Part shown: one piece after another, positions 15,064 to 23,781 of the stretch
Layout: every line of letters begins with the position of its first letter
Numbering within the stretch: position 1 is the stretch's first letter
Assembly: GCA_035527255.1 (NCBI GenBank)
Contig: DATLAW010000034.1
Coordinates: forward strand, 1-26,754
Reading direction: 5' to 3'
DNA: 26,754 nt
Source: Thermohalobaculum sp035527255
Lineage (GTDB): Bacteria; Pseudomonadota; Alphaproteobacteria; Rhodobacterales; Rhodobacteraceae
Notes under the pieces: model-generated
Told to the model about the DNA's origin: nothing
What the model saw: only the letters and a program-made list of their open reading frames with translations
Databases searched by the model: none
Program-made: the position numbers and the translations under genes

Positions 15064-16362
15064 TCAGGCCACGAGGATATGGCTGTGGTGGAACAGCGGT
15101 AGATAGCGGCAGGCGTCGTGGTCCAACCGATGGGTCGCACGGTCGAAGACGTAGATGTTCTCAAATGACCCGGTGACGATGTAGCGCCGGCCGTCGGGAT
15201 GCAACGCCACACCGCAGGGATAGCGCAGGCCAATACTGTCGGTACGCAGTACATGGGTGATAGCCCCACTCGCCGCGTCGGCCACCATCACGCTGTGGCT
15301 ACCGGGGAAGGTCGCGATGATCTGGTCGTGGGCCGGATCGTGTACAATCGAGAGGCCATGGCGCATGAAGGCGGCCGCTTCGCCTTGGGCCAGCGGCATG
15401 GGCCTGCCGTCGCGGCGCGCGACGCGCAGCAATGGGGACGGTAGGTAGACCTCACCCCGTTGCGACAGGCGATCGCGGGCGACTGGCGTTTTCTGTTTCC
15501 AGGTGGCCTCGGTCCCGGGCGGGCCCATGGCGACCTGGACCACGAAAAGATTGTCGTCACCGGCAGCGGTGAGATGGCGGGTCTCGGCGCCCTGCGGTGG
15601 CACTACGATTTTCTCGAGTAGCTTGCCGCTCGCCACTTCGATCACCGTGACCGAGGGCTCGACAATCTCCGGCACCACTGATGATCGATCCCGATTGCGC
15701 GTACGGCCGTAGTTGGCGACGGCCACTAGCCGGCCGCCTTCAAGGAGCTGCAGGTCATGCGGGTGAAGGCCGTGGCAACTATGGCTCTCGACCACCTTCA
15801 AAGTCTCGGGGTCGCGCAGCGTCAGGCGCCCGTAGTGGTTCTCCAGCCGGTTGCTGACGGTACGGTATGGCGCCCGCTCGGTCACCAGCAACAGGCCGCT
15901 TTCCGGCAGGAATTTGCAGTGTCCGCCGCCGGTGAAAGGATCGCCACCGTCGGTGCCTGGAGCGAAGGGTTCGGAGACCGCAACCAGGTCGAGGCTTCGC
16001 GCATTGAAGGTGATCATCCGGTGGTCGCGGATTGAGCTGAAGACACCGAGATCACGCGATGGCGTCAGGGCAATCGAATGACCCTGCACCGGAAACGCCG
16101 CACGGATTGTCTCTCCGCTTTCCAGATCGACGCGGCTCAGCAGCGTCACTGGGCCTTTGTAGCCGCGCGGCACGGCGCGACCGGAATGGCGGTCCCCGGC
16201 GATCAGTCGGCCAGCACTCAACGCCGTGCCGCTGTCATAACCCGGGACGTACAGGATCGCATCTCGCGCCTGATCGGCGCGCGCCGTCGCCACATTGGCC
16301 GCGGCAAATCCGGCGCCTGCGATGCCAGCACCCAGTCCGGTCAGGAATTGACGCCGCCACAT
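15064..16362 (-). CDS. DUF1513 family secreted beta-propeller-like protein
   Basis: A 432-residue exported protein. The N-terminus MWRRQFLTGLGAG with a hydrophobic stretch and ATARADQ is a Tat-like signal. The body has repeated short strands around YVPGYDSG, GHSIALTPSRDLG, GGHCKFLPESGLLLVTER and HPHDLQLLEGGRLVAVANYG. It ends with PCGVALHPDGRRYIVTGSFE and NIYVFDRATHRL, the pattern of the DUF1513 family, predicted to form a propeller. Function is unknown; relatives are often next to iron-uptake imelysin and di-haem genes in other genomes, but none is present here. ATG 16362 has GGGGA 8 bases upstream. It lies 3 bases after the stop of the lipoprotein gene, so the two form an operon. An unrelated propeller is the alternative. 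Confidence 0.85.
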   Translation of the reverse strand: MWRRQFLTGLGAGIAGAGFAAANVATARADQARDAILYVPGYDSGTALSAGRLIAGDRHSGRAVPRGYKGPVTLLSRVDLESGETIRAAFPVQGHSIALTPSRDLGVFSSIRDHRMITFNARSLDLVAVSEPFAPGTDGGDPFTGGGHCKFLPESGLLLVTERAPYRTVSNRLENHYGRLTLRDPETLKVVESHSCHGLHPHDLQLLEGGRLVAVANYGRTRNRDRSSVVPEIVEPSVTVIEVASGKLLEKIVVPPQGAETRHLTAAGDDNLFVVQVAMGPPGTEATWKQKTPVARDRLSQRGEVYLPSPLLRVARRDGRPMPLAQGEAAAFMRHGLSIVHDPAHDQIIATFPGSHSVMVADAASGAITHVLRTDSIGLRYPCGVALHPDGRRYIVTGSFENIYVFDRATHRLDHDACRYLPLFHHSHILVA

Positions 16363-16365
16363 GGT

Positions 16366-16728
16366 TCAGTCCCCGCCGCCGCTGCCACCGCTATCTTCTT
16401 TTTCAGCTTTCTCCACGGGCTTGGGATTCGTCGGCCGCGCCGTAATGACCGGGGGAGCAGGATGATTATCCTTTTCGCGCACGTAGATCGCCCCGCACTC
16501 ACCTGCGGGACAGGGGACCCACGCACCGTCGGGCATCAAGATTTCCGCTGCCTCGCCCTCTTGGACAAGTATGGGGCCAAACGGCCCCATTACAATTTCG
16601 GTGCCAGTGTGTCGAATTTCTGTGGCAAAACCGTCGGTCATGGTCACCGGCGAATAGGTCCATCCGGGCGCACAACCCGACAGCGTCAGGCCGACTAAGG
16701 CCACCGCGAGAAGCTTGGTCTTCATCAT
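16366..16728 (-). CDS. Small putative lipoprotein
   Basis: A 120-residue protein I do not recognise by family. MMKTKLLAVALVGLTLSGC is a signal peptide ending in a lipobox (LSGC, Cys19), so it is probably lipid-anchored. The remainder includes GPFGPILVQEGEAAEI, PDGAWVPCPAGECGAIYV (two cysteines that could pair) and a hydrophilic tail rich in Pro, Lys and Gly ending GGSGGGD. The start at 16728 is preceded by AAAGGAAAG at a 7-base spacing; a further ATG follows immediately. The longer frame from 16827 has no signal peptide at its N-terminus and is not used. It is the first gene of an operon with the DUF1513 gene. Confidence 0.75.
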   Translation of the reverse strand: MMKTKLLAVALVGLTLSGCAPGWTYSPVTMTDGFATEIRHTGTEIVMGPFGPILVQEGEAAEILMPDGAWVPCPAGECGAIYVREKDNHPAPPVITARPTNPKPVEKAEKEDSGGSGGGD

Positions 16729-17111
16729 CGGTCTTTCCTTTGCACTCGCCCCCGTTTGAGATGGCTGACCGAGGGTTGCCCCCGACTCCTCATGCAAATT
16801 GGTCGCAGCCGTTGACAAAAGTGTCACATTGCGCGCGCGAGGTCACCGCAGGAAAAACAGGGTGAACCGATATCTCCCGGATAACGTCCAGGCCCGCGAA
16901 AATCAGACTACCACATCATCGTTGAGGGTCCAATTGTTTTGGTCCGGGCATCCGATGATCTGGCTTTCGGATTTCCTATGTCTGGATGGCCGACCGGATG
17001 TTGAAATACCTGAACGGCGCCAGTTTGCCAGGCTCGGCCACGCGGCGCATCCCATTCCAGCTTGCCGAAATGGCGACCCCACGACGGTCGTTCGCGCCCG
17101 CCCTGGCGCCC
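16729..17111. other. 383-bp gap between lipoprotein start and DMT transporter stop
   Basis: Plus-strand frames (for example 16799-17284) mostly shadow the transporter gene and read as low-quality protein. The visible items are an inverted repeat TGACA-AAAG-TGTCA at about 16815-16828, placed to act on the lipoprotein promoter (upstream on the minus strand), and the small DMT-like remnant at 16976-17050. Nothing else is supported. Confidence 0.5.
16976..17050 (-). pseudogene. Remnant of a second DMT/EamA transporter
   Basis: On the minus strand, 25 codons read MRRVAEPGKLAPFRYFN followed by IRSAIQT and a TAG. They align with FRMTEPSDLAPFSYFGILYAF in the intact transporter that ends 61 bases further upstream on the same strand. 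By eye, about two thirds of 60 aligned bases agree, including an exact CTGAACGGCGCCAG block. It has no start signal and ends in the middle of a conserved helix. I read it as a vestige of an older tandem duplication. Confidence 0.45.
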
Positions 17112-18074
17112 TCAACCCAAACCGCTATCGGCGACCGCGCGCTGGCGCTTGCGGCGTTCGCGCCAGACGATCATCAGGCCACCGGCGACGATCAGCAAAG
17201 CACCGGGGAACAGCTGATCGACCGGCGCTTCGCCGAAGAACAGCCAGCCCAGCACGAAGGCATAGAGGATGCCAAAATAGCTGAACGGCGCCAGATCGCT
17301 TGGTTCGGTCATGCGGAACGAGACGATCAGGCACAGGACGCCGATGCCGCCCAGCGCGCCCATGGCGATGATCCACATCAGATCGACAGCCGAGGCGATG
17401 GGCGAGTACCCGCCGGTCGAGAGACACAGCACAATCGCTCCGGCCATCGCGGCGACGTTTGAATAGAGGTTGATCAGCGGGCTCGGCACCTCGTCGTCCA
17501 TCATCCGGGCGGTGACGCTGACCAGCGCATAGAAGAACGCCGCCCCCAGCGGCAGCAGGGCGTCTAGGCCGAAGTCATCCGACCCCGGTCCCATCACCAT
17601 CACCACCCCGGCGAACCCGACCACGACCGCCAGCCAGCGCACGACGCCGACCCGGTTGCCCAACAGGGGCACCGAAAGCGCGGTGATGAACATCGCCATC
17701 GAGAAGCCGATGGTGGTGGCGGTGGCAAACTCCATGCGCGCCAGCGACAGGTAGAACATGAATTGAGCCATGGTGACGAAACTGCCGCGCAGCAGCCCGA
17801 GCGGCCATTGCCGGATGATGATCCGCCGGCCGCGCGCGTGCCAATCTGCCGCCATCCACAGGAAGATCAGGCTGGGCACCATGCCGAAAAGGTTGCGATA
17901 GGTCGACAGTTCGGGGGCGCTGTAGTGACCGGACAGGTGCTTGATGATCAGCCCCATGACGTCGAGCAGGAAAATTCCGGTCAGGTTGATCAGGATCGCC
18001 CGGCCGAGCCCGCCAGCGACCGGCGCGCCGATGCCGGCTGTGAGGGTCAATGGCCCGCCCAGGGCGGAAAACAA
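17112..18074 (-). CDS. DMT-superfamily (EamA) transporter
   Basis: An inner-membrane exporter of metabolites, with two EamA repeats and about ten hydrophobic helices over 320 residues. The family pattern is visible: ELSTYRNLFGMVPSLIFL in the first repeat, PLGLLRGSFVTMAQFMFYLS, and EPSDLAPFSYFGILYAFVLG before WLFFGEAP in the second. Substrate is unknown. The start is unresolved: the longest frame begins with TTG at 18074, no good ribosome site is seen, and no ATG occurs until codon 40, where it would remove the first helix. Gene order gives no clue to substrate; a partial copy lies just downstream. Confidence 0.87.
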   Translation of the reverse strand: MFSALGGPLTLTAGIGAPVAGGLGRAILINLTGIFLLDVMGLIIKHLSGHYSAPELSTYRNLFGMVPSLIFLWMAADWHARGRRIIIRQWPLGLLRGSFVTMAQFMFYLSLARMEFATATTIGFSMAMFITALSVPLLGNRVGVVRWLAVVVGFAGVVMVMGPGSDDFGLDALLPLGAAFFYALVSVTARMMDDEVPSPLINLYSNVAAMAGAIVLCLSTGGYSPIASAVDLMWIIAMGALGGIGVLCLIVSFRMTEPSDLAPFSYFGILYAFVLGWLFFGEAPVDQLFPGALLIVAGGLMIVWRERRKRQRAVADSGLG

Positions 18075-18183
18075 ACGTGCGGCCGACAGCTCATCATTGC
18101 CCCCCCGGGATCAACAATCCCAATGTCTGCGCCAAATGATACGCTATGGAAAGCCCAACGACGGGCATTCGGGATTAACGACC

Positions 18184-18879
18184 TCAGAACCGTTCGACCC
18201 AGGGGCGGAGTTCGATCTCCCATGACCAGCTTGATCGGTCCTGTTCCAAAAAATGCCAGTAGCTGAGGGCGATCGCATCCGGGTCGAGCATTGAATCCGG
18301 GCTGTCCGGCGGGTCTTGGCGGGTGCCGCTGCGGATGCCGCCATCGATGACGAAATGGCCGATGTGGATGCCTTTGGGGTGCAGCTCACGCGCCATCGAC
18401 TGAGCCAATCCGCGCAGCGCGAATTTACCCATGGCGAAAGGCGCCGACTGGGCGTAGCCCTTCACCCCGGCTGAGGCGCCGGTGAACAGAACCGCGCCGT
18501 GGCCTGCCGGCTGCATCCGTTTGACCGCTTCCTGAGCCGCAAAAAACGCCCCGACCGCCGTTACTTGCACGGCGTGGGCCACTGCCTGAGGGTCGAGGTC
18601 GATCAGCGGCCCGCGCACCCGGGCGGAGGGGTTGTAGACCACCACATCCGGGGCGCCGTGGGCGTCGAGCGCGGCGAACAGCGCCGCAACCTGCCCGTGG
18701 TTGGCACTGTCGCAGGCGTAGATACTGGCCCCGGTTTCAGCGCCCAGCGCCGCCAGTTTGCCGGTATCGCGCGCCGCCAGCGCCAGCTTCAGCCCCTTGG
18801 CGCCAAAAAGCCGCGCCAACGAGGCCGACAATCCTGCCCCGGCGCCGATAATCAGCGCTTTCGAATAATTCGGTTTCAT
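18184..18879 (-). CDS. Atypical short-chain dehydrogenase-like protein without the catalytic tyrosine
   Basis: A 231-residue Rossmann protein of the SDR superfamily. The nucleotide loop is GAGAGLSASLAR (12-23) and the usual NNAG is replaced by YNPSA (82-86). Ser136 (TGASAG) and Lys152 are present, but the YxxxK tyrosine position is Phe148 (FAMGK). Without the proton-donating tyrosine a normal dehydrogenase reaction is doubtful; similar Phe-bearing SDR-like proteins exist and their reactions are mostly unknown. The start ATG 18879 has GAGAGG 5 bases upstream. It is divergent from a second SDR gene, only 68 bases apart, suggesting shared control. Confidence 0.88.
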   Translation of the reverse strand: MKPNYSKALIIGAGAGLSASLARLFGAKGLKLALAARDTGKLAALGAETGASIYACDSANHGQVAALFAALDAHGAPDVVVYNPSARVRGPLIDLDPQAVAHAVQVTAVGAFFAAQEAVKRMQPAGHGAVLFTGASAGVKGYAQSAPFAMGKFALRGLAQSMARELHPKGIHIGHFVIDGGIRSGTRQDPPDSPDSMLDPDAIALSYWHFLEQDRSSWSWEIELRPWVERF

Positions 18880-18947
18880 GGCAACCTCTCAATATGTGGC
18901 CCGACCGCGTGTTGGCACAGGCTATCCCCGCCATGATGGAGCATACT

Positions 18948-19640
18948 ATGGCCAAGACAACCCTGATCACCGGCGCCAATCGCGGCATTGGCCTGGCGCT
19001 GACGCAATTGGCCCTGGAGCGCGGCGATCGGGTGCTGGCGGCGGCCCGCCGCCCGGGGCAGGCTCCGGCGCTGGCCGATCTGGCGCGCAAGAACAAGAAT
19101 CTCTCGGTGCTCAACATCGACGTTACCGACCCCGAGGAGATGGCCGCGGCGGCGGCGCTGGATGATGCTCCGATCGATCTGCTGATCTGCAATGCCGGCC
19201 AGTACCTGGCACGCGGCGGGCTGGATGACCCGGAATATACCTTTGACGCTTGGCATACGGTGATGATGACCAATGTCGCAGGCATATTCTTCACCGTCCG
19301 GGCCTTCATGCCACGGCTGTTGCAGGCGCCGGCGGCAAAAATTGCCATCGTCTCTTCGATGATGGCCTCGAACAAACGCGCGCCCGGTGGGTCCTATATC
19401 TATCGCGCCTCGAAGGCGGCGGCGACCAATTTGGCTCGCAACCTGGCAACAGACCTGAAACCACAGGGCATCGCTGTCGGCGCCTACCATCCGGGCTGGG
19501 TCCGCACCGACATGGGTGGCCCGAAAGCGGCAATCGAGGTCGAGGACAGCGCCAAGGGGCTGATGCAACGCTTCGACACCCTGTCGCTGGCGACGACCGG
19601 AGTTTTCGAGGACTATCGGGGCGAAGCTATCCCTTTCTGA
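18948..19640 (+). CDS. SDR-family oxidoreductase (C-factor/CsgA-like)
   Basis: A 230-residue short-chain dehydrogenase. It has the nucleotide loop TGANRGIG (8-15), CNAG (81-84), the catalytic-serine region IVSSMMAS (134-141) and the YxxxK pair Tyr152/Lys156 (YRASK). The spacing GVFFDYRGEAIPF-like C-terminus (here GVFEDYRGEAIPF) is typical of the C-factor group. Substrate and cofactor preference cannot be read. The start ATG 18948 follows GGAG at 18938-18941 with a 6-base spacing; ATG codons further upstream (18894, 18933) are less well placed. It diverges from the Phe-bearing SDR and is followed 12 bases later by the convergent end of the hydrolase gene. Confidence 0.9.
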   Translation: MAKTTLITGANRGIGLALTQLALERGDRVLAAARRPGQAPALADLARKNKNLSVLNIDVTDPEEMAAAAALDDAPIDLLICNAGQYLARGGLDDPEYTFDAWHTVMMTNVAGIFFTVRAFMPRLLQAPAAKIAIVSSMMASNKRAPGGSYIYRASKAAATNLARNLATDLKPQGIAVGAYHPGWVRTDMGGPKAAIEVEDSAKGLMQRFDTLSLATTGVFEDYRGEAIPF

Positions 19641-19652
19641 TTTAAGGGGTAT

Positions 19653-20435
19653 TCAATTGCGGGCGGCCGCCACCGCCTGCGTCACCGAGTGCAACGTCTT
19701 GCCAATCAGCGCGAGTTCACGCGGGCCGGAGAAGCGGTGATCCGCCCCCTTCACCAACGTTAGTCTGGCATCCGGGCAATCGATATGGTCGAGCAGGCGC
19801 AACGCCACGGAAACTGGCACATCCGCGTCCGCCGTCCCCTGCAGCAGGCGCACCGGGAAGGGCAGTGCCAGGGGCGTGCGCAGCACCAGCTGATCGCGCC
19901 CATCCTCGATCAGGCGGCGGGTGATCACATAGGGCTCGTCCGAATAGTCCGAGGGCTGCTCGATTCGCCCGACCGCCATCAGGTCGCGCCGCTGGGCCGC
20001 GTCCATCCCGGCCCACAGGCCATCCTCGGTGAAATCCGGCGCGGCGGCGATGCCGACCAGTGCGGCGACACGTTCGGGAATCCGCCGAGCCAGAATTAGC
20101 GCAATCCACCCCCCCATGGACGAGCCGACGAGGATTTGCGGCCCCTGGGTCAGTTGCGAGATGGCGGCCAAAGCGTCGTCAGCCCAGTCGCCAATAGCGC
20201 CGTCGAGGAAGTTGCCGAAACTAGCCCCGTGACCACGATAGTCGAAGCGGAGATAGGCCCGGCCACGCGCCCGGGCCCAGTCCTCGAGCCACAGCGCCTT
20301 GGTCCCGGTCATGTCGGAGCGAAACCCGCCGAGAAAAACGACGCCGGGCGCGCTTGCGCCATCGCCGCGACCCGCTATTATGTGATAAGCGAGTTGTTCG
20401 TCATTGCTAATTTTGACGTAATCTGGAGCGTTCAT
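19653..20435 (-). CDS. Alpha/beta hydrolase (ABHD10-like)
   Basis: A 260-residue serine hydrolase, probably an esterase or thioesterase, cytoplasmic. The nucleophile elbow is GSSMGG (Ser106), the acid is probably Asp205 (GTADADVP) and the base His233 (GADHRFSG). FLGGFRSDMTGTKALWLEDW and YLRFDYRGHGAS resemble the ABHD10 group. The ATG at 20435 is chosen because GGAGGA lies upstream and MNAPDYVKIS is the natural start; the long frame to 20765 and the ATG at 20453 would run into the glycosyltransferase gene. Its start codon overlaps that of the opposite-strand glycosyltransferase, both using the same CATG. Confidence 0.9.
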   Translation of the reverse strand: MNAPDYVKISNDEQLAYHIIAGRGDGASAPGVVFLGGFRSDMTGTKALWLEDWARARGRAYLRFDYRGHGASFGNFLDGAIGDWADDALAAISQLTQGPQILVGSSMGGWIALILARRIPERVAALVGIAAAPDFTEDGLWAGMDAAQRRDLMAVGRIEQPSDYSDEPYVITRRLIEDGRDQLVLRTPLALPFPVRLLQGTADADVPVSVALRLLDHIDCPDARLTLVKGADHRFSGPRELALIGKTLHSVTQAVAAARN

Positions 20436-21666
20436 GTTCGTTTCGTCCTCCATCACTGGCGAGGATTCGGGCGACCTTAGCGGGATCCGGCCTGGATCGG
20501 AAGAACAGCGCCCACTAACCGTACTGCAGATCGTCCCGCGAATGGATATGGGCGGGGTCGAATACGGCACGCTCGAGATCACCGAAGCCATTGTCCGCGA
20601 GGGCGGCCGGGCGATTGTCGCGACCGCCGGCGGGCAGCTTCTGCCGCGAATCTCCAAGGCCGGGGGGCAGGTGATCGCAATGAATGCCGACACCAAGAAC
20701 CCGCTGAACCTGTGGCAGAATGCGCGCCTGTTGGCGCGGTTGATCCAGGATCTGCAGATTGACATCGTCCATGCCCGCTCGCGTGCGCCGGCCTGGAGCG
20801 CCTATTGGGCAACGCAGCGTACTGGTACGCATTTCATTACCACCTATCACGGCGCCTACAACGAGGATCTTCCGCTCAAACGGCGCTACAACGCGGTGAT
20901 GGCCAAAGGCGAGCCGGTGATCGCGGTCTCGGATTTCATCCGCAAGCGGATCATCGAACGCCACGGCGTACCCGCTGACCAGATCGTCACCATCCGGCGT
21001 GGAGTCGATATCAGCGTTTTTTCCGAGGAGGCAGTCGGCAATGAGCGCGCCGTGAAGTTGGCGCAACAATGGGGCCTGCTCGACGACCCCCGCCCGGTGA
21101 TCATGTTACCGGCTCGCCTGACCCGTTGGAAGGGCGCCGAGGATCTGATCGATGCTGCCGCCAGCCTGCGCGCCATGCGCGGCGACGATTTCCTGGTGCT
21201 GCTCGTTGGCGAGAGCCAGGGCAACGGCTTCGAGCAGGTGCTGCGCAAGCGCATCGAAAAGCTCGGGGTCGGCGACGTCGTTCATCTGGTTGGCGGTTGC
21301 AGCGATATGGCGGCCGCCTACAAGCTGGCCTCGGTGTTGGTTTCGGCCTCGATCGAGCCCGAGGCATTCGGCCGCACCGTGATCGAAGCCCAGTCGATGG
21401 GCCGTCCGGTGATCGCGACCGACCATGGCGGCGCCCGCGAGACCGTGATGCATGGCAAGTCGGGCTGGCTGTACCCGCCTGGTGACATCGCCCGGCTGAC
21501 AATCGAGCTGAACAAGGCACTGAACCTCGACCCGTCGCAGCGCGCCCATATGGGCATGGATGCCCGCGCCCGTATTCACGCAAGCTACACCGTCGCCGCC
21601 ATGCAGCGGGCGACGCTTGATGTGTATGAGCAAGTTGCCGGACGGACTTTCGCCAAAGTGGTCTGA
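20434..21666 (+). CDS. Glycosyltransferase family 4 (LPS/cell-envelope type)
   Basis: A GT-B retaining glycosyltransferase that moves a sugar from a nucleotide donor, likely in lipopolysaccharide or exopolysaccharide synthesis at the membrane face. After a variable 27-residue leader, the N-domain begins LTVLQIVPRMDMGGVE, with VHARSRAPAWSAYWA further on. The donor domain holds LPARLTRWKG (Arg228, Lys233) and the E-x7-E signature EAFGRTVIE (Glu310, Glu318), then RPVIATDHGGARE. Length 410 is normal. Start ATG 20434 has TGGAG 5-6 bases upstream. It is followed by thrS on the same strand after 97 bases. The acceptor is unknown. Confidence 0.9.
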   Translation: MFVSSSITGEDSGDLSGIRPGSEEQRPLTVLQIVPRMDMGGVEYGTLEITEAIVREGGRAIVATAGGQLLPRISKAGGQVIAMNADTKNPLNLWQNARLLARLIQDLQIDIVHARSRAPAWSAYWATQRTGTHFITTYHGAYNEDLPLKRRYNAVMAKGEPVIAVSDFIRKRIIERHGVPADQIVTIRRGVDISVFSEEAVGNERAVKLAQQWGLLDDPRPVIMLPARLTRWKGAEDLIDAAASLRAMRGDDFLVLLVGESQGNGFEQVLRKRIEKLGVGDVVHLVGGCSDMAAAYKLASVLVSASIEPEAFGRTVIEAQSMGRPVIATDHGGARETVMHGKSGWLYPPGDIARLTIELNKALNLDPSQRAHMGMDARARIHASYTVAAMQRATLDVYEQVAGRTFAKVV

Positions 21667-21698
21667 TTTGCCCTGTCGGCGCCATTCGCCCAGACCGC

Positions 21699-21727
21699 TT
21701 GACACATACCCCACCTGTCGGGATGTT
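21699..21727 (+). promoter_or_regulatory. Candidate thrS promoter
   Basis: TTGACA (21699-21704), an exact -35 consensus, is followed after 17 bases by GATGTT (21722-21727), a weak -10. It lies 37 bases upstream of the thrS ATG. No attenuator or T-box-like leader is evident in the short interval. Confidence 0.4.
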
Positions 21728-21763
21728 GCGCGCAGCCTTTTACCCCAACCGGGAATCTGACCA

Positions 21764-23713
21764 ATGAGCGAGCAAGTAACCATCACCCTGCCGGACGGCG
21801 CCACCCGCAGTTATCCACGCGGCGTGACCGGCGCTGATGTTGCGACGGATATCGCGGTTTCGCTTGGGAAATCGGCGCTGGCTTGCTGGATCGACGGAGT
21901 TCTGAGCGACCTGTCGCGACCGATTGAGCAGGATGCAAATCTGACGATTGTGACGGCCAAGGACGAAGCGGCGGCGCTGGATCTGATCCGGCACGACTGC
22001 GCCCATATCATGGCCCGCGCCGTGCAGGAATTGTTCCAGGGCACCAAGGTCACCATCGGCCCGGTGATCGAGAACGGCTGGTACTACGATTTCGACCGCG
22101 ACGAGCCGTTCACCGAGGACGATTTTGCCGCCATCGAAAAGCGTATGCGCGAGATCATCGCGGCGCGCGATCCGGTGCGTACCGAGGTCTGGTCGCGCGA
22201 GGATGCGCTGAACTTCTATGGCAATACCAACGAGCTCTACAAGGTTGAGCTGATCGAGGCGATCCCCGGTGACGAGCCGTTGCGGATGTACTGGCACGGC
22301 TATTGGCAGGACCTGTGCCGTGGGCCGCATTTGCAGCATACCGGCCAAGTGCCGGCGGATACCTTCAAGCTGATGTCGGTTGCCGGCGCCTATTGGCGTG
22401 GTGACAGCCGGAACAAGATGCTGCAGCGGATCTATGGTGTCGCCTTCAAGAACCGCGACGATCTGAAGGCGCATCTGACCATGCTGGAGGAGGCCGCCAA
22501 ACGCGACCACCGCAAGCTGGGCCGCGAGATGGAGCTGTTCCATTTGCAGGACGAGGCGCCGGGCATGATTTTCTGGCACCCGAACGGCTGGGCCATCTGG
22601 CGCGTGCTGGAGGACTATATGCGGCGCCGGCTGACCACCACCGGCTACAAGGAGATCAAGACCCCGCAGGTTGTCGACCGCAAGCTGTGGGAGTCATCCG
22701 GCCACTGGGACAAATACCGCGAGCACATGTTCATCACCGAGGTCGATGATGAACATGCCAACGAGAAGCGGGTCAACGCGCTGAAGCCGATGAACTGCCC
22801 ATGCCATGTGCAGGTCTATAATCACGGTCTGAAAAGCTACCGCGACCTGCCGCTGCGGCTGGCCGAGTTTGGCGCCTGCCACCGCTATGAGCCGTCCGGA
22901 TCCATGCATGGCCTGATGCGGGTGCGCGGTTTCACCCAGGACGACGCCCATATCTTCTGCACCGAGGATCAGATCGAGGCGGAGACGGCGGGGTTCATCG
23001 GGCTGCTGGCCTCGATCTACCAGGATCTGGGGTTCGAGCGCTTCGACATCAAATTGTCGACCCGGCCCGAGGTGCGGGTGGGTTCGGACGCGATCTGGGA
23101 CAAGTCCGAGGCGGCGCTGGAAGCGGCCGTGCGCAAGGTAACCGACGATTTCGTGGTCGACCCCGGCGAGGGCGCGTTCTACGGCCCGAAGCTGGATTTC
23201 AAGCTGACCGATGCGATCGGACGGGAATGGCAGTGTGGCACATTCCAGGTCGATTTCAACACGCCCAACCGGCTCGACGCTGAATATGTAATGCCGTCCG
23301 GGGAAAAGGCTGTGCCGGTGATGTTGCACCGGGCGATCCTTGGCTCGTTCGAGCGGTTCATGGGCATCCTGATCGAGAACTACGCCGGGCGGTTCCCGCT
23401 GTGGCTGGCGCCGCGTCAGGTGGTGGTGGCGACGATTGTCTCGGACGCCGATGGCTATGCCGAGGAGGTGGTGGGACAACTGCTGGCGGCGGGGCTGCGG
23501 GTTGAGGTGGACGCGCGCAACGAGAAGATCAACTACAAGGTCCGCGAGCACTCGAATGCCCATATCCCGGCGATCCTGGCGGTTGGACGCCAAGAGGTCG
23601 AGGCTGGCACTGTCGCGGTGCGTAGGTTGGGCCAGCAGGGGCAGCAGGTCGTGGGGTTGGACGAGGCCATTGCGGCGTTGGTGGCGGAGGCGACACCGCC
23701 GGATTTGCGGTAG
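21764..23713 (+). CDS. thrS: Threonyl-tRNA synthetase
   Basis: Charges tRNA-Thr; cytoplasmic and essential. The 649 residues show the full domain order: TGS (about 1-62), the editing domain with HDCAH (His77, His81) and DLCRGPHLQHTG, the class II catalytic core starting near HPNGWAIWRVLEDY, and the anticodon domain from about PRQVVVATIVSDADG. The core carries motif 2 (FGACHRYEPSGSMHGLMRVR) and the zinc site (PMNCPCHVQVY). Start ATG 21764 has GGGAA 8 bases upstream. The neighbour pattern glycosyltransferase-thrS then infC further on is consistent with alphaproteobacterial chromosomes. Nothing unusual is seen. Confidence 0.98.
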   Translation: MSEQVTITLPDGATRSYPRGVTGADVATDIAVSLGKSALACWIDGVLSDLSRPIEQDANLTIVTAKDEAAALDLIRHDCAHIMARAVQELFQGTKVTIGPVIENGWYYDFDRDEPFTEDDFAAIEKRMREIIAARDPVRTEVWSREDALNFYGNTNELYKVELIEAIPGDEPLRMYWHGYWQDLCRGPHLQHTGQVPADTFKLMSVAGAYWRGDSRNKMLQRIYGVAFKNRDDLKAHLTMLEEAAKRDHRKLGREMELFHLQDEAPGMIFWHPNGWAIWRVLEDYMRRRLTTTGYKEIKTPQVVDRKLWESSGHWDKYREHMFITEVDDEHANEKRVNALKPMNCPCHVQVYNHGLKSYRDLPLRLAEFGACHRYEPSGSMHGLMRVRGFTQDDAHIFCTEDQIEAETAGFIGLLASIYQDLGFERFDIKLSTRPEVRVGSDAIWDKSEAALEAAVRKVTDDFVVDPGEGAFYGPKLDFKLTDAIGREWQCGTFQVDFNTPNRLDAEYVMPSGEKAVPVMLHRAILGSFERFMGILIENYAGRFPLWLAPRQVVVATIVSDADGYAEEVVGQLLAAGLRVEVDARNEKINYKVREHSNAHIPAILAVGRQEVEAGTVAVRRLGQQGQQVVGLDEAIAALVAEATPPDLR

Positions 23714-23781
23714 GCGGTCGGCGACCTGCCGCAGGCTGTAGGATCGATCCTGAAATGCCGCGGCGGCTGCGTCGGATGCCG

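Noticed and set aside
16799..17284. 161-codon plus-strand frame
   Set aside because: Arg/Pro-rich shadow of the DMT gene end and gap, with no start signal.
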